Assembly: GCA_902612345.1 (NCBI GenBank)
Contig: CACMDE010000002.1
Coordinates: forward strand, 1 to 64,000
From: an uncultured Pelagibacteraceae bacterium
GTDB lineage: Bacteria; Pseudomonadota; Alphaproteobacteria; Pelagibacterales; Pelagibacteraceae
Direction: 5' to 3'
DNA length: 64,000 bases
Part shown: positions 8,040 to 16,709 of the stretch, piece after piece
Layout: every line of letters begins with the position of its first letter
Numbering within the stretch: position 1 is the first letter of the stretch
Position numbers and translations under genes: made by a program
The notes under the pieces: model-generated
The model's input: the letters and a program-made list of their open reading frames with translations, nothing else
The model's database searches: none
What the model was told of the DNA's origin: nothing

Positions 8040-9221
8040 TTATCTTTGTTTTTTAGTTTTGAATTTTCCACCTTTTATTTCTTTTTCTAAGAAAGAACCA
8101 AAAGCTTCACCAACATCTGTAAATTCTACTCCAGTAGCACCTTCGTAGTTAACAGCTTTACCTTTAGCAAGTAAATCTAAAGCCTTCCCTAATTCACCTG
8201 GATAAATCTTTTTTCCAGGAGCATTAGCAACTGCCATTACATTTTGTTGAATTGTTGCTCTGTCAGCTTTACCACCAGCTTGCATAGCTAAAGTGATTAA
8301 TGCTGCAGCATCATACGATTCACCTGTGTAAGGACCTGAAGAGTCAATACCACCAGCCTTAGCTACGTCAGCAAATACTCCAGCACCTTTTCCAGTTGAT
8401 CCTGGTAAAGAACCAAAAGATTTGTTTAAAGCTTTTCCAAAGTTGTCAGTTAATGAGTCTCCGATCATACCATCTGATAAAATAAATACATCAAATGCAC
8501 CAGAGTCTAAAGATGCTTGAATTATACCTTTACCACCTTGGTCAATATAACCGATTACTGCGACTGCATCTCCACCTGCTGAAGCAAGTGTAGCAACTTC
8601 TGCTGAATAATCTGCTTTACCATCTTCATGGGCAGCAACTGTTGTTACTTTGATACCATGAGCTTCTACAGCTGCTTTGTAAACATCTGCTAAGCCTTTA
8701 CCGTAGTCATTGTTTGTATAAGTGATAGCAACACTTTTAACTTTTCTATCTTTTGTAATGTCAGCTAAAATTTGTCCACCTCTTGCATCTGATGGAGCTG
8801 TTCTAAAGAAATATCCATTATCATTTAGATCAGTTAATCCTGGAGATGTAGCAGAAGGTGAAATCATAACTACTCCGTTAGGTACAGCAACATTAGTTGC
8901 AATTGCACCAGTTACTCCAGAACAGTCAGCTCCCATTATAGCAACCACGCCATTTGAAATTAAACCTTCAGCGGCAGTTGTTGCAGCAGCAGAGTCAACA
9001 CAAGTTGAATCCGCTCTTTCTACTGATATCTTTTGTCCACCAAGTAGTTTACCTGAGTCTGATGCTTCTTTAAAAGCAAGCTCAGCTGAACCAGCCATGG
9101 CAGGAGTTAGAGATTCAATCGGACCTGTAAATCCTAATATGATCCCCATTTTAATATCTGCTAAAGTACTTGTTGACATTGTCGATACAAATAGAAAAGC
9201 AGCTAAAATTAATTTTTTCAT
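8040..9221 (-). CDS. Periplasmic amino-acid binding protein of Liv-type ABC transporter (LivJ/LivK-like)
   Basis: 393 residues: signal peptide 1-21 (MKKLILAAFLFVS..TLA), then a type I periplasmic binding fold opening with KMGIILGFTGP and containing the ADSTCVDSAAA and SPSATSPGLTD ligand-pocket segments typical of LivJ/LivK. It delivers amino acids or related ligands to LivHMGF encoded convergently at 3661-7544. Ribosome binding site AAAGGAT is just upstream. Ligand specificity cannot be read from the sequence. As a stand-alone gene with its own promoter-like sequence and terminator it can be expressed far above the permeases. Confidence 0.88.
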   Translation of the reverse strand: MKKLILAAFLFVSTMSTSTLADIKMGIILGFTGPIESLTPAMAGSAELAFKEASDSGKLLGGQKISVERADSTCVDSAAATTAAEGLISNGVVAIMGADCSGVTGAIATNVAVPNGVVMISPSATSPGLTDLNDNGYFFRTAPSDARGGQILADITKDRKVKSVAITYTNNDYGKGLADVYKAAVEAHGIKVTTVAAHEDGKADYSAEVATLASAGGDAVAVIGYIDQGGKGIIQASLDSGAFDVFILSDGMIGDSLTDNFGKALNKSFGSLPGSTGKGAGVFADVAKAGGIDSSGPYTGESYDAAALITLAMQAGGKADRATIQQNVMAVANAPGKKIYPGELGKALDLLAKGKAVNYEGATGVEFTDVGEAFGSFLEKEIKGGKFKTKKQR

Positions 9222-9232
9222 ATTTATCCTTT

Positions 9233-9286
9233 AATTGTTAACAATTTATAAAAACAAAATTAAATAGGATCTGAGAAGAATATCAA
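9233..9286 (-). promoter_or_regulatory. Promoter-like sequence and leader palindrome of the binding-protein gene
   Basis: On the minus strand TTGATA (9281-9286) and TTTAAT (9259-9264) are separated by 16 bases, each matching five of six consensus positions. Downstream, in the expected leader, is a perfect 14-bp palindrome AATTGTTAACAATT (9233-9246), directly before the ribosome binding site, a possible operator or small hairpin. Confidence 0.45.
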
Positions 9287-9295
9287 TAGGTTATT

Positions 9296-10153
9296 TTATT
9301 TGGTTTTCTGCAGTAAAATTACTGAACTTATAACTATAAAGCTTCCTATAAAAAATAATACACTTGGAATTTCACCAAATATAAGGAAAGTTAAAATAAT
9401 TCCAAAGATAGGGAATAGCGAGTAAAAAGGAAATATCTGCCCAACTGTATAAAATTTATATAAATAAAACATGGACATATGTGCAAAGAGTGAGACAATT
9501 ACTGCTTGATAACCAATTAAAATCCAAGATTCAAAATTAATATTTATAATATTAGAAATCACTTCTCCCTCAATAAAAAAAGATACCACGATAAGAACTA
9601 AGAAGCCAAAAAAGCCGGTATAAGCATTTAACATTGTAAGACTTAACTCCTTCAATTGTCTTGAGTAGACCTGAGCTACTGCAAAAAATATAGCCATTAA
9701 TGATGCAAAAAATAATCCAAGTAAGTTATTTTTTAATTCAGGATCAAAGAAAACAATTATAATTCCTACAAAAGCTAAAATTACGTAAATCCATTTCTTG
9801 AAACTGATATTTTCTCCAATCATTTGTGCACTTAATAAAACAGCAAATGGTACAGCTAGCTGAGCACCAATAATTATTGGAGATATGAATGAAGAGTGCT
9901 TCAAAGATAGATTCATAAAAACATATACCATTACACCCATTGAGATTGAAAATATAACAAGTGACTTAAGATATTTTTTATCTGGAATTTTAAATTTCCA
10001 AAAAGGAATTAATAGCAGCATTACCATGCCCATTCTTAAAGAAGCCATCAGTATTGGTGGAACATTATTGTTAAGTGCAAGTTTTGCTATTGGAAAGGCA
10101 CTTCCATGTGTGGCCATTATAAAAAGCAGAACTAAAATATGTTTAAATGGCAC
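9296..10153 (-). CDS. EamA/DMT superfamily permease
   Basis: 285 residues with about ten hydrophobic helices in two repeated five-helix EamA domains. The N terminus has the AFPIAKLALN motif and the second half ends with the classic SVLFFIGSFIVISSVILL helix. DMT permeases export or import metabolites such as amino acids. It shares its last bases of upstream gene context with the aldehyde dehydrogenase (10153), making it the last gene of the minus-strand operon from 15828, so it may move that pathway's substrate or product. Confidence 0.75.
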   Translation of the reverse strand: MPFKHILVLLFIMATHGSAFPIAKLALNNNVPPILMASLRMGMVMLLLIPFWKFKIPDKKYLKSLVIFSISMGVMVYVFMNLSLKHSSFISPIIIGAQLAVPFAVLLSAQMIGENISFKKWIYVILAFVGIIIVFFDPELKNNLLGLFFASLMAIFFAVAQVYSRQLKELSLTMLNAYTGFFGFLVLIVVSFFIEGEVISNIININFESWILIGYQAVIVSLFAHMSMFYLYKFYTVGQIFPFYSLFPIFGIILTFLIFGEIPSVLFFIGSFIVISSVILLQKTK

Positions 10154-11634
10154 TATCTAATTGAAAAGGGATCAAGTGTTGGTTCGTCAGATGTATAGTA
10201 CCAAATAGTTTTGACTCTTGTGTAGTCTTTAATTGAGTCTATACCTGCTTCTTTGCCATATCCACTATCTTTAATTCCACCAAATGGAGCTGATGGTGAA
10301 ATTAATCTGTATGTATTTACAAATGTAATTCCTGCTCTAACTGCATTTGAAACTCTTAATCCTCTAGCCAGATCACTAGTATATACTCCAGAGGATAATC
10401 CAAATTGATTATCATTCATTTTTTCAATTACTTCTTTTTCATTTTCAAATTTCATTACTGATAAAACGGGACCAAATAACTCATTTTCTGCAACTGGTAA
10501 ATTATGATTATCACATTCGATAATTGTCGGAGGAAAATAATATCCTTCATTAGAAAAAGAATGTCTTTTCCCACCACATTTTATTTTACCACCTTGTTCA
10601 ACAGTTAATTTTATATTTCTTTCAATGACTTCTAATTGTTTAAAATTACTTAATGGTCCCATTTCTGTATCTGGATCCATTGGTGCTCCTATTTTTATAT
10701 TTTCTGCCCTAGCTGCAAGCTTATCTAAAAATTCATTATAAATTTCTTTTTGTAAATACAACCTTGAACCAGCAATACAACTTTGTCCAGATGCACCAAA
10801 AATTCCAGCAGTAATTCCATTAACTGCATTTTCCTGATGTGCATCGTTGAATACTGCAACGGGACTTTTTCCACCTAGTTCTAAACTAACCTCAGATAAA
10901 TTTTCTGCTGAATTTTTTATTATATGTCTTGCTGTTTCAGGACCGCCTGTGAATGCAACCTTTTCAACTAAATTGTGGGATGTTAAAGCTTTACCGCATG
11001 GATCGCCGAATCCTGTAATTACATTTACTACTCCTTTCGGAATTCCTGTTTCTTCAATTAATTTTGCAAACTCAAACATTGTTGCTGGCGCAAGCTCTGA
11101 TGCTTTAATTACAACAGTATTTCCCATTGCAAGAGCTGGAGCAAGTTTGGTTGCTGTTAAAAACATTTGTGAATTCCATGGTACAATAGCAGCAATTACT
11201 CCAATTGGAATTCTAGTTGTAATAGCTTGAATATTTGGTTTATCTATTGGAAGTACTGTGCCTTCAACTTTATCTGCAAGTCCTGCGTAGTAATCATAGT
11301 ACTCAGCAATATAATGAGCTTGTTTATAAGTTTCTCTATAAAGTTTACCCGTATCAACTGTTTCAACTTTACCTAAAAGCTCCGCATTCTCTCTAAGTTT
11401 ATTTCCTATCTTTCTTAAATATTTTGCTCTTTCTCTAGGCAATATTTTAGACCATTGCCCTTCAAAAGCTTTTTGAGCAGATTTAACTGCTTTATCAACA
11501 TCTTTAGCGCTTGCTTCAGGAACCACAGCCCATGGTTTATTATTTTCTGGATTTAAAGTTTCAAATGTCTTTTTAGACTCAGAGTCAATCCAATCTCCGT
11601 TAATGAACATTTTATATTTTTTTAAATCAGTCAT
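10153..11634 (-). CDS. NAD(P)-dependent aldehyde dehydrogenase
   Basis: 493 residues, the normal length for the ALDH superfamily. Visible catalytic residues: Asn154 in VPWN, Glu252 in LELGGK, Cys286 in GQSCIAG. It oxidises an aldehyde to a carboxylate; substrate unknown. Gene order (monooxygenase, TPP enzyme, DUF1185, hydrolase, ALDH) suggests it acts on an aldehyde released late in the pathway. The start overlaps the hydrolase gene end by eight bases. Confidence 0.88.
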   Translation of the reverse strand: MTDLKKYKMFINGDWIDSESKKTFETLNPENNKPWAVVPEASAKDVDKAVKSAQKAFEGQWSKILPRERAKYLRKIGNKLRENAELLGKVETVDTGKLYRETYKQAHYIAEYYDYYAGLADKVEGTVLPIDKPNIQAITTRIPIGVIAAIVPWNSQMFLTATKLAPALAMGNTVVIKASELAPATMFEFAKLIEETGIPKGVVNVITGFGDPCGKALTSHNLVEKVAFTGGPETARHIIKNSAENLSEVSLELGGKSPVAVFNDAHQENAVNGITAGIFGASGQSCIAGSRLYLQKEIYNEFLDKLAARAENIKIGAPMDPDTEMGPLSNFKQLEVIERNIKLTVEQGGKIKCGGKRHSFSNEGYYFPPTIIECDNHNLPVAENELFGPVLSVMKFENEKEVIEKMNDNQFGLSSGVYTSDLARGLRVSNAVRAGITFVNTYRLISPSAPFGGIKDSGYGKEAGIDSIKDYTRVKTIWYYTSDEPTLDPFSIR

Positions 11635-12394
11635 TAATTAATTTTCTTATTTCATTATTTACATCATCTGGACATTCAATACTACAAAGATGTTTTCCTG
11701 GAACTATTTTAAGTATAGAGTTTTTAATTACATTACTTAATTTTTTAGACATTTCAGGCGTTGATCCAACATCACCTTCTCCAGTAATTACCAATGTTTT
11801 AGAATTAATTTTATGAAATTTTTCTATGTCTTTATGTTGAACAAACAATTCATATACCTTAAGGAAGTTTTGAATATCATTTTTTTCTAAAATATTTGAA
11901 ATTTTTTCATAAATTTTTGGATTCTTATTTAAATACTCATCAGAAAACCATCTATTTAAAGCTTGTTTTGAAAGAGTTCTACTTTTTTTAGATAGCTCAA
12001 ATCTATCATTAACAGTTTGTTGTTGAATTCTTGATCTTTTAAATACTGAACATAAGAGCGTTAAAGACTCCAATCTATCATTGTAATTACAAGCAAAATT
12101 CCTTGCAATTAATGAACCGATAGAAAATCCTACTAAATGAAATTTTTTGATATCTAATTCATCCACAAGATGAATAAGTTGATTACTAAAATCATCAAAA
12201 GTAATATTTTCTTTTGTCAAAGGTGTACCCCCATGACCTAAAATATCATAAGTTAATACAGTATTATCAAATGCATTGACTTGTGGTTCCCACATTGAGT
12301 GGTTTAATCCAACACCGTGAATAAATATTATTGGTATATCTTTTTTAGTATTTAGTTGGTAAAAAGTTTTTTTTGAATCGAAGCTACTTATCAA
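11627..12394 (-). CDS. Alpha/beta hydrolase
   Basis: 255 residues. Oxyanion motif HGVGLNHSMW at 26-35, nucleophile Ser91 in GFSIGS, and a C-terminal histidine in GKHLCSIE (about 234-241) complete a typical alpha/beta-hydrolase triad. Size and motifs resemble RutD / 3-oxoadipate enol-lactonase type enzymes that hydrolyse esters, lactones or carbamates. Its start lies inside the end of the preceding DUF1185 gene. Substrate not identifiable. Confidence 0.8.
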   Translation of the reverse strand: MISSFDSKKTFYQLNTKKDIPIIFIHGVGLNHSMWEPQVNAFDNTVLTYDILGHGGTPLTKENITFDDFSNQLIHLVDELDIKKFHLVGFSIGSLIARNFACNYNDRLESLTLLCSVFKRSRIQQQTVNDRFELSKKSRTLSKQALNRWFSDEYLNKNPKIYEKISNILEKNDIQNFLKVYELFVQHKDIEKFHKINSKTLVITGEGDVGSTPEMSKKLSNVIKNSILKIVPGKHLCSIECPDDVNNEIRKLIND

Positions 12395-12968
12395 TTCCCA
12401 TTTCCTTCATATCTTGATATCTGTCCCCAGTTCTTGCATGAGCTCTTCCTGTTGGTGCTCCACCAATGGCAACAACAATCTCGTCTTCATTTGGGGCGTC
12501 ATGAATTGTAAACTCATGTGTTAAGTAAAATGGTCTAAGACCTGCATCAGTTTTGTGCATCATAGGTATTGAGATTTTAGAACCTGCTGGTCCTCTAGTG
12601 TTTGTAAAACTCAAGTAAGCTGTTCCACCAACAGCATCTCTAAATTTATTTCCAAATCTTAGTGTATGAATAAATGCTGAAGCATGCTCTATTTCTCCAT
12701 TTAATCCAACCATTGCAGCTTTACCGTATGCTAAAATTTTATCTCCAGATCCGAATTCTTTAATTAATTCTGGAACTAGTATATCTCCAAGTTTTGGTGC
12801 TAATTCTAATATTTCTGGTTTTAGATTTTCAACAAAACCTTTTCCTGCCCAAGGGTTTTTAATTACAGCGGCAACAGAAACTAGTAAAACAGGATCTTTT
12901 GCTACTTTTCCACCTTCAATAAAAGTCTTATCTACAAATTTTACAAATTTTCTTAGTTCTAATTTCAT
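12384..12968 (-). CDS. Amino acid synthesis family protein (DUF1185 / PF06684-like)
   Basis: 194 residues matching what I recall of the AA_synth (DUF1185) family, with the conserved stretch GKGFVENLKPEILELAPKLG near residues 42-61 and the C-terminal GAPTGRAHARTGDRYQD. The biochemical role of the family is not established despite the name. It is commonly found beside luciferase-like monooxygenases and alpha/beta hydrolases, exactly as here, so it is probably an enzyme of the same catabolic route. Confidence 0.75.
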   Translation of the reverse strand: MKLELRKFVKFVDKTFIEGGKVAKDPVLLVSVAAVIKNPWAGKGFVENLKPEILELAPKLGDILVPELIKEFGSGDKILAYGKAAMVGLNGEIEHASAFIHTLRFGNKFRDAVGGTAYLSFTNTRGPAGSKISIPMMHKTDAGLRPFYLTHEFTIHDAPNEDEIVVAIGGAPTGRAHARTGDRYQDMKEMGIDK

Positions 12969-14662
12969 TATTTTGATTTATGTTTAAAACTATCTCTTCT
13001 AAAACTGTATAGCGCTTTAGGATCTACATCAATATCAATAACTACAGGTTTTTTAATTTTTAAAGCTTTTTTGAATACTGGTTTAATTTGTGACAATTTT
13101 TTTACTTTAAATCCTTTCGCTCCGTATAATTCCGCAACTTTATCAAATGGTGGACTAATTATATCTGCCCCAAGATATCTTTTACCAAAAAAATCTTTTT
13201 GATAAGCCTTTTCAGCCCCCCAACTTTTATTATTCATAACTACAGTTATTGTATTAATTTTATGCTCTACAGCAGTGCTTAATTCAGATATTGTCATACC
13301 AAAACCACCATCACCCATAAAACTAATAACTGTTTTTTTTGGTTTAGCTAATTTAACACCTAACCCACATGCAAAAGAAAATCCTACAAGACCAAAATCT
13401 AGAGGAGTAAATAGAGAAGGGGGATTATCATATTTTAAAGAGTCTGTAGCTTGAAGACATAAAGTTCCAGCATCTAAAGTTATTACAGAATTTTTTGGAA
13501 TTACTTTTCTTAATTCTTTAAATAAACCATTTGGTTGAATAGGAGAATTTTTTGATTTAATTTGATCTCTTTGAGTTAAAAATTTTCTTCTATTTTTTAT
13601 AAATAAATCAGTCCATTTTTTTGTGTCTGGCTTAATTTTTTTAGCTTTGATTACTCTAAGTATTTGATCTGTTGCTGTTGCTGCATCGGCACAGGCCCCA
13701 TATGTAATTGGGAAATATCTGCCTAACATTTTTTTTTCTAGTTCAATCTGAACAATTTTTGCATTTTTATTTATATTATCGAATGAATAAAAAGTTGAAT
13801 TAAATCCTAATCTTGTACCAATTGCCAATATTAAGTCTGCTTCTTTAACAATCTTAGATGCAACAGGATTTCCCCTTGGGCCCATTTGACCAGTATTTAG
13901 TTTATGCTCAAAAGGTATGGCATCACCGTGTCCTGCTGCGGTAACTATTGGGATATATAAATACTCTGCAAGTTGAGTTATTACTTTATAACTTGAATTG
14001 TATTTTATTCCTCCACCAACAACTAAAGTGATTTTTTTATTTTTTTTAAGCAAATTTATAACGTTATTTATAAATTTAGGTTTAGCTTTAATATTATAAC
14101 TACTTTTGTATGATTTTTTATTTTGATTAATCTTAAATTGCGATTTATTGGCTAAAATATTTCTGGGCAAATTAACTGTTACAGGACCTCTTCTTGGAGA
14201 CATTGCACATCTAAATGCCTCACTTAAAGTTGATGAAATCTTACTAGTTTTTTTTACTGTGAAAGTTTTTTTTGTAACTGGAGCAAATAAAGATTGTTGA
14301 TCAAGTCCTTGAAAAGCATCTTCCATTTTATCTTTAGTAGAATATAAGCCAGCTATAGATACAACTGGAGAAAAAGCAGCTTTAGCTTGAGCAAGTCCTG
14401 TTACTAAATTTGTTGCTCCAGGTCCGTTTTGACCAGCAATAATAATTCCTGGTTCGTTTGAAGCGCGTGCATATCCGTCAGCCATATGTGTTCCGGTTCT
14501 TTCATCTCTAACCCCAATAAATTTTATTTTTTTTTCATGGTAAAGCGCGTCAAACATTTCCATTGTTGCAGATCCAATCAATCCAAACACATGTTTAACA
14601 TGTTCTTTTTTTAATGATTTAACAGCTGCTTGGCCGCCTGTTAATTTTTGAGATTTGATCAC
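12968..14662 (-). CDS. Thiamine-diphosphate enzyme, acetolactate synthase / sulfoacetaldehyde acetyltransferase-like
   Basis: 564 residues with the three-domain plan of ThDP enzymes. Candidate catalytic Glu54 in RDERTGTHMADGYAR; ThDP/Mg motif GDGGFG at 450-455 through NN at 477-478. WGAEK (481-485) and the C-terminal FRRDSF (554-559) match segments I recall in sulfoacetaldehyde acetyltransferase (Xsc), as do QNGPGATN (78-85) and the GQMGPRGN region, rather than classical acetolactate synthase. The call 'Xsc' is not made: the protein is shorter (Xsc is about 590) and no phosphotransacetylase or sulfite exporter gene lies nearby. It shares TAATG-type overlaps with both neighbours. Confidence 0.75.
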   Translation of the reverse strand: MIKSQKLTGGQAAVKSLKKEHVKHVFGLIGSATMEMFDALYHEKKIKFIGVRDERTGTHMADGYARASNEPGIIIAGQNGPGATNLVTGLAQAKAAFSPVVSIAGLYSTKDKMEDAFQGLDQQSLFAPVTKKTFTVKKTSKISSTLSEAFRCAMSPRRGPVTVNLPRNILANKSQFKINQNKKSYKSSYNIKAKPKFINNVINLLKKNKKITLVVGGGIKYNSSYKVITQLAEYLYIPIVTAAGHGDAIPFEHKLNTGQMGPRGNPVASKIVKEADLILAIGTRLGFNSTFYSFDNINKNAKIVQIELEKKMLGRYFPITYGACADAATATDQILRVIKAKKIKPDTKKWTDLFIKNRRKFLTQRDQIKSKNSPIQPNGLFKELRKVIPKNSVITLDAGTLCLQATDSLKYDNPPSLFTPLDFGLVGFSFACGLGVKLAKPKKTVISFMGDGGFGMTISELSTAVEHKINTITVVMNNKSWGAEKAYQKDFFGKRYLGADIISPPFDKVAELYGAKGFKVKKLSQIKPVFKKALKIKKPVVIDIDVDPKALYSFRRDSFKHKSK

Positions 14663-15828
14663 GAAACTTTTTTAACTTCTGTATCTAAATCATCCTTAAA
14701 ATGAGGCATTACTTTTTCTGTAAAAAGTTTTATACTTTTCATACAGTCTTTATGTTTAACACCAGGAAAGTTTGACCAAACTTGTAAATTTTGAAGATTT
14801 AATTCAGATTTAAGTTCATGAATTTTATCAATTACATATTCAGGTGTTCCGAAAAGCATATTTCTTTTGTGCAGGAAGTCATAATTTAATAAATCAAGTT
14901 TGCCTTTTGTTTCTGGAAGATCCTCACCCGGGTCCATGTGATTTCCTAGACCTCTCCAATGACAAACCCATCTCATGTAATTTACCATATGTTCTCCAGC
15001 TTTTTCTTTTGCCTCTTCCATCGTGTCAGCTACAAACATATCTCTTACTAGTGAAACGCCTTCACCTAATGAAATATTTTTTTTAGTAACCTCAGATCTT
15101 TTATTTTTATATGCTTCAAATTTTATTTTTAATGCCTTAACAGTTGGTATCCACATAATGACATTAATATTATTTTCTGCAGCCCACTCAATAGATCTTA
15201 TTCCATCAACAACTTGATGTATTGGTGGGTGTGGATTTTGATATGGTTTTGGAACAACGCTTATTTTTTTCATTATATTATTTTCCATGTTCATAAATTC
15301 TTCACTTGGAGGACTCATGTCATGTTGCCAAACATAATCTGGAGAAGGATAAGTATAAAATTCTCCTTTATGATCAAAAAACTTTTCTGTCCATGCCTTT
15401 TTCAAGACTTCCAATGTTTCAGCAAAGAGTCTAAAATTTTTTGCCTGATCTTTTAAATCAGCTTCTTTATTTAAATTTATTGCTTCTCTACCGTAAATTC
15501 CTCTAGCTACTCCAACCTCAACTCTTCCCTTAGAAAGCTGATCAAGTGTTGCTATATCTTCAGCTAATCTTATTGGATTATGAAAAGTTATTACGTTAGC
15601 AGCTTGACCAATTCTAATATTTTTTGTTCTTGCCGCAGCATCAGCACCTAGCATCAAAGGATTTGTACACGACTCCATACCTTCATGATTAAAGTGGTGC
15701 TCTGTGAACCAAATAGAATTCCAATTATTTTTATCACAATACTCTGTGATCTCTTTTGTTTCATCTAGTAATTGATAATAGGGTTTATGTGTCCAATTAG
15801 TGGTATTACAAAAATAACCAAATTTCAT
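14659..15828 (-). CDS. Luciferase-like (LLM class) flavin-dependent monooxygenase
   Basis: 389 residues. The WFTEHHF motif (residues 41-47) and the RLAEDIATLDQLSKGRVEVGVARG segment (as a strand-turn near residues 87-110) are hallmarks of the bacterial-luciferase family that binds FMNH2. Such enzymes insert oxygen into heterocycles, sulfonates, ketones or aldehydes. First gene of the minus-strand operon, with a strong Shine-Dalgarno (AAAGGAGG) just upstream. No flavin reductase gene is in the window, so FMNH2 must come from elsewhere. Confidence 0.82.
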   Translation of the reverse strand: MKFGYFCNTTNWTHKPYYQLLDETKEITEYCDKNNWNSIWFTEHHFNHEGMESCTNPLMLGADAAARTKNIRIGQAANVITFHNPIRLAEDIATLDQLSKGRVEVGVARGIYGREAINLNKEADLKDQAKNFRLFAETLEVLKKAWTEKFFDHKGEFYTYPSPDYVWQHDMSPPSEEFMNMENNIMKKISVVPKPYQNPHPPIHQVVDGIRSIEWAAENNINVIMWIPTVKALKIKFEAYKNKRSEVTKKNISLGEGVSLVRDMFVADTMEEAKEKAGEHMVNYMRWVCHWRGLGNHMDPGEDLPETKGKLDLLNYDFLHKRNMLFGTPEYVIDKIHELKSELNLQNLQVWSNFPGVKHKDCMKSIKLFTEKVMPHFKDDLDTEVKKVS

Positions 15829-15964
15829 TTAAGCCTCCTTTAAAAACTAATTTAAAGACGACCGATCCCACTTTCGTTTAGCCCATGAAGTTAAAACGAC
15901 GAGTTATGTATCGCTTACGTTATTTATATCACAAAATATAACTTTAGGATATATTTAAAAAAAT
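15829..15964. promoter_or_regulatory. Divergent intergenic region with an unusually GC-rich core
   Basis: 136 bases between the monooxygenase operon (-) and the EutA-like gene (+). The middle (about 15856-15920) is clearly richer in G and C than other spacers here and has short complementary arms (for example CGTTT at 15874 with AAACG at 15894, and a repeated ACGAC). On the minus strand it would form a leader of about 90 bases ending in AAAGGAGG. On the plus strand TATAAC (about 15937-15942) may be a -10. No known riboswitch was recognised. Confidence 0.35.
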
Positions 15965-16708
15965 ATGGAAACAAAAAAAATACCACCTAAATTTTTAAAG
16001 GAATTAAATCCAAAAATAGGTTTAATTGCGCTATCCAGCGATTATATGATCGAAAAAGATTTCATTAGCGTTATTAAAGATAAGAATATTGATTTTTTTG
16101 TAAATAGAATAGAAACCTTTAATCCTCTAACTTCAGAAAATCTAATTAAAATGTCAAAGAAAATTACTGAAGTTACAAAAGATATATTGCCTGACGAAAA
16201 TATAGACTGTGTTGCGTATGGATGTACTTCAGGAACAATAGCAGCTGGATATAATTCAATTGAAGAAAAAATTAAAAAAGCGAAACCAAACACAAGTGTA
16301 ACAACCCCAAGCACAGCAGCTGTAAATGCATTAAAAAAATTAGATATAAAAAAAATTTATTTATTTACCCCATACCCAAAAAAATTAAATGATGATGTAA
16401 TTAATTTTTTTAAAAAAGAAGGATTTGAAATAACATCTAATTCCTATTTTGATATAGAATCAGATATAGATATTGGAAAAGTTGATCCAGAATATTTGTA
16501 TGAAGTGTTGTCTAATATTAACCTAAATGATGCTGATGCTTTATTTATTTCTTGTACAGCTCTTCCAGCTTTGGCGATAATAGAAAGGTTAGAGAAAAAA
16601 CATGGAAAAATGGTTTTATCTAGTAACCAAGCTTTAATTTGGGAAACTTTAGAAAAAATAGGAATGAATAAATCCGTTACTGGATTTGGAAAATTATTCT
16701 CAAATTAA
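15965..16708 (+). CDS. Asp/Glu racemase superfamily protein (EutA / maleate isomerase-like)
   Basis: 247 residues with the two-cysteine active site of the superfamily: Cys87 in YGCTSGT and Cys197 in ISCTALPAL. Members include maleate isomerase, arylmalonate decarboxylase and EutA of ectoine-utilisation clusters. The next gene is an ectoine-hydrolase-like enzyme, which favours EutA, although EutA's own reaction is uncertain. The ATG follows an AT-rich leader without an obvious ribosome binding site. Divergent from the monooxygenase operon. Confidence 0.7.
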   Translation: METKKIPPKFLKELNPKIGLIALSSDYMIEKDFISVIKDKNIDFFVNRIETFNPLTSENLIKMSKKITEVTKDILPDENIDCVAYGCTSGTIAAGYNSIEEKIKKAKPNTSVTTPSTAAVNALKKLDIKKIYLFTPYPKKLNDDVINFFKKEGFEITSNSYFDIESDIDIGKVDPEYLYEVLSNINLNDADALFISCTALPALAIIERLEKKHGKMVLSSNQALIWETLEKIGMNKSVTGFGKLFSN

Positions 16709-16709
16709 A

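Noticed and set aside
8722-9234. 170-codon open frame antisense to the Liv binding-protein gene
   Set aside because: It mirrors a well-supported gene with signal peptide and fold; the antisense product is Ser/Ala/Pro-rich without recognisable motifs or a ribosome binding site.
12968-14662. Assignment as ilvB acetolactate synthase
   Set aside because: No ilvN or ilvC neighbour, catabolic operon context, and WGAEK/FRRD motifs closer to Xsc-type enzymes.
15836-15950. Resemblance of the minus-strand leader to the glutamine (glnA) riboswitch
   Set aside because: Only a short stretch (ACGAAAGTGGG) recalls the conserved core; the required CGTTCA element and stems are not there.
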